A stretch of 64,000 nucleotides of DNA, taken from Verrucomicrobiaceae bacterium (lineage in GTDB: Bacteria; Verrucomicrobiota; Verrucomicrobiia; Verrucomicrobiales; Verrucomicrobiaceae). The notes under the pieces were generated by a model. That model did not search any database and was not told the DNA's origin. It worked only from the letters and a program-made list of their open reading frames with translations. Position numbers and translations under genes: made by a program. The stretch is taken from the NCBI GenBank assembly GCA_027487315.1, contig JAIYDW010000094.1, positions 1 through 64,000 of the forward strand, in the 5' to 3' direction. This document shows positions 62,911 through 64,000 of this stretch, piece by piece. Positions within the stretch are counted from its first letter, which is position 1. Each line of letters starts with the position of its first letter.

Positions 62911-63238
62911 GAAATCAATCGGGCCGCTAGCCTGGATAATTCATGAACATCGTAGCGAAAACGCTCAAAAGCCTGAAGCTGCTAGGCGGGCGCGGTTTTG
63001 AAAGGCGGAGTGCATTTGTAAATGCTCGATGCCTTTCAAAACAAGCCCAACGCAGCAGATTCGGACTTTTGGGCGGTTGCAGTAGATGGCTCATGAATGA
63101 TTCAGGCAAGTGTTTACTCGGGATCACTCCCAAGACAATCAGCACCTTCCCTCCGCCTCCACTTTCACCGCCTTTCATATCCGCTTGCGGCACGTCCATT
63201 CTAGGTTTGACTGACTCGCTGTCTCAGAGCCCTAAATA
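62911..63238. other. Divergent spacer dominated by a long imperfect palindrome
   Basis: This is 328 bp between the MBOAT gene and the O-antigen-ligase-like gene. The two overlapping ORFs in the track (90 aa minus, 98 aa plus) are mirror translations of the palindrome below and are not supported as genes. The last 130 bp show nothing distinct. Confidence 0.6.
62941..63105. repeat. Long imperfect inverted repeat (about 165 bp)
   Basis: The centre is GCATTT-GT-AAATGC. Moving out, TTTTGAAAGGC faces GCCTTTCAAAA exactly, then CTGCT faces AGCAG, CAAAAG faces CTTTTG, and CATGA faces TCATG at the ends. Both strands encode similar peptides (FERRSAFVNARCLSK versus FERHRAFTNALRLSK). It looks like a miniature mobile or REP-type element, or a long stem in RNA. 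Confidence 0.85.
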
Positions 63239-64000
63239 ATGGCCTCCTCTCCCTCTCTTCTGTCCCCCATTCCTGTCCCCTCCCCGGACGATTTGCAGGG
63301 CTGGAAGACCGCCGATGCCTCCCTCGATCGCTCATCTCATCGAGGCCTCTCCTACTACCTCGCTCTCCTCTTCCTGGCCGTCTATTACATCCGCCCCCAG
63401 GACTGGGTCCCGGGCATGGCGGGCGTCAATATCGTCCGCCCCATCATGGTGGTCTGGTTCGTCACCGTGTTTGTCCAGGGCTCTCGCTCACCCATTCAAG
63501 GATGGTTCCGCACCCCCCATGACTGGGTCATGCTGTCCTTCTTTATCTACGTCGCCTGGACCTCGCCTCCCATCGCCGGCGCCACCTCCGGCATGTTCTC
63601 TCTCGTCGTCTTTTTTTACCTCACCACGCAGGCCCTCTCCTCCTGGGACCACATCCTCGGTTATCTCAAGGCATGGAACCTCTTCCTCATCTGCATCGCT
63701 ATTCTGGGCTCCCTTCAAACCCTCGGCCTCGACATCACCGGCGGTCAGTCCAAAACCGATTTCTTTGTCGGCCGCCTCAGCCTCGGAACCTGGCTCACCA
63801 ACAATCCCAACGCCCTCGCTCACACCATCGTTCCAGCCATCCCCCTGAGCTACCTCCTCTATTTCTGGCGTGGCTCGGCCATCGGACGCTTCATCATCTT
63901 TCCTGCCTGCCTCGGACTCGTCGGCTATTGCACCTGGCTCACCGAATCCCGAGGCGCCTTCCTCGTCGGCGCAGGCGTCACCGCGATGCTCTTTATTGTC
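63239..64000 (+). CDS. O-antigen ligase/polymerase-like membrane protein (Wzy family), 5' part
   Basis: This gene is open from the ATG at 63239 to the right edge (254 codons) and is missing from the ORF track. The N-terminal 45 residues are polar (MASSPSLLSPIPVPSPDD), then come at least six spans, starting LALLFLAVYYIRPQDWVPG. The YxRPQDW segment and the late TESRGAFLVGAG match the Wzy/WaaL (O-antigen ligase) family. It would polymerise or ligate the repeat units built by the neighbouring enzymes. The gene lies divergent to the MBOAT pair. Confidence 0.85.
   Translation, partial: MASSPSLLSPIPVPSPDDLQGWKTADASLDRSSHRGLSYYLALLFLAVYYIRPQDWVPGMAGVNIVRPIMVVWFVTVFVQGSRSPIQGWFRTPHDWVMLSFFIYVAWTSPPIAGATSGMFSLVVFFYLTTQALSSWDHILGYLKAWNLFLICIAILGSLQTLGLDITGGQSKTDFFVGRLSLGTWLTNNPNALAHTIVPAIPLSYLLYFWRGSAIGRFIIFPACLGLVGYCTWLTESRGAFLVGAGVTAMLFIV

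Noticed and set aside
62927-63239. Two small ORFs (90 aa minus, 98 aa plus)
   Set aside because: Their peptides mirror each other because of the long palindrome; no independent evidence for either protein.
28185-64000. Exosortase for the PEP-CTERM protein
   Set aside because: None of the EPS-locus membrane proteins shows the exosortase catalytic Cys/Arg/His pattern; it must lie elsewhere if present.

Overview
The window most likely comes from a member of the Verrucomicrobiota, probably a Prosthecobacter/Verrucomicrobium-type genome. The markers are a DUF1549 protein (typical of Planctomycetes and Verrucomicrobia), a TIGR02597-like secreted protein, a PEP-CTERM protein, very large Ig-like/propeller surface proteins, BamD-like TPR proteins, and DUF3450 with a TtpC-type ExbB. 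Base composition is GC-rich with a strong C bias at third codon positions, which creates many long antisense shadow ORFs. The start codons I inspected lack a Shine-Dalgarno sequence and follow C/T-rich leaders.

Region 1 (1-15.2 kb) is an energised outer-membrane transport region. A truncated DUF1549 gene diverges from a five-gene Ton operon (DUF3450, ExbB/TtpC-like, ExbD, TonB, TPR). Facing it is a minus-strand cluster: TIGR02597-like protein, PEP-CTERM protein, beta-helix surface protein, an internal intrinsic terminator, TPR protein, then an Oar-like TonB-dependent receptor that overlaps the TPR gene by ATGA.

Region 2 (15.2-28 kb) is envelope biology. It holds a minus-strand operon (two 8-stranded-type barrels, a lipoprotein, a BamD-like TPR protein), a divergent trypsin-fold/TPR protein whose catalytic triad positions are all substituted, and a 1215-residue Ig-like protein. 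The N-terminus of that protein is homologous to the PEP-CTERM protein of region 1. A discoidin-like protein with a poly-Gly tail follows, then tRNA-Arg(CCU).

Region 3 (28-64 kb) is a Wzx/Wzy-type polysaccharide locus. It contains glycosyltransferases, a WbpA-like dehydrogenase with a WbpP-like epimerase, a GT39-type membrane transferase, a flippase, four small SAM methyltransferases (three FkbM-like), acyltransferase-3, an MBOAT/SGNH pair and an O-antigen-ligase-like gene cut by the window end. Two giant secreted proteins (2583 and about 800 aa) and a HU-like/DUF4469 protein interrupt it.

The most interesting signals are: (i) a palindrome TGTGAC-N6-GTCACA, with a T-rich centre, found six times in four divergent intergenic regions and linking the Ton operon to the surface-protein genes; (ii) the Ton, Oar-like receptor, TPR, beta-helix and PEP-CTERM arrangement, a candidate surface uptake or export system; (iii) a tandem array with an exact 22-bp period between two convergent genes; (iv) the pseudoprotease-TPR protein followed directly by a 35-bp tandem array; (v) a 165-bp imperfect palindrome. 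Functions come from motif reading only; no database search was run.
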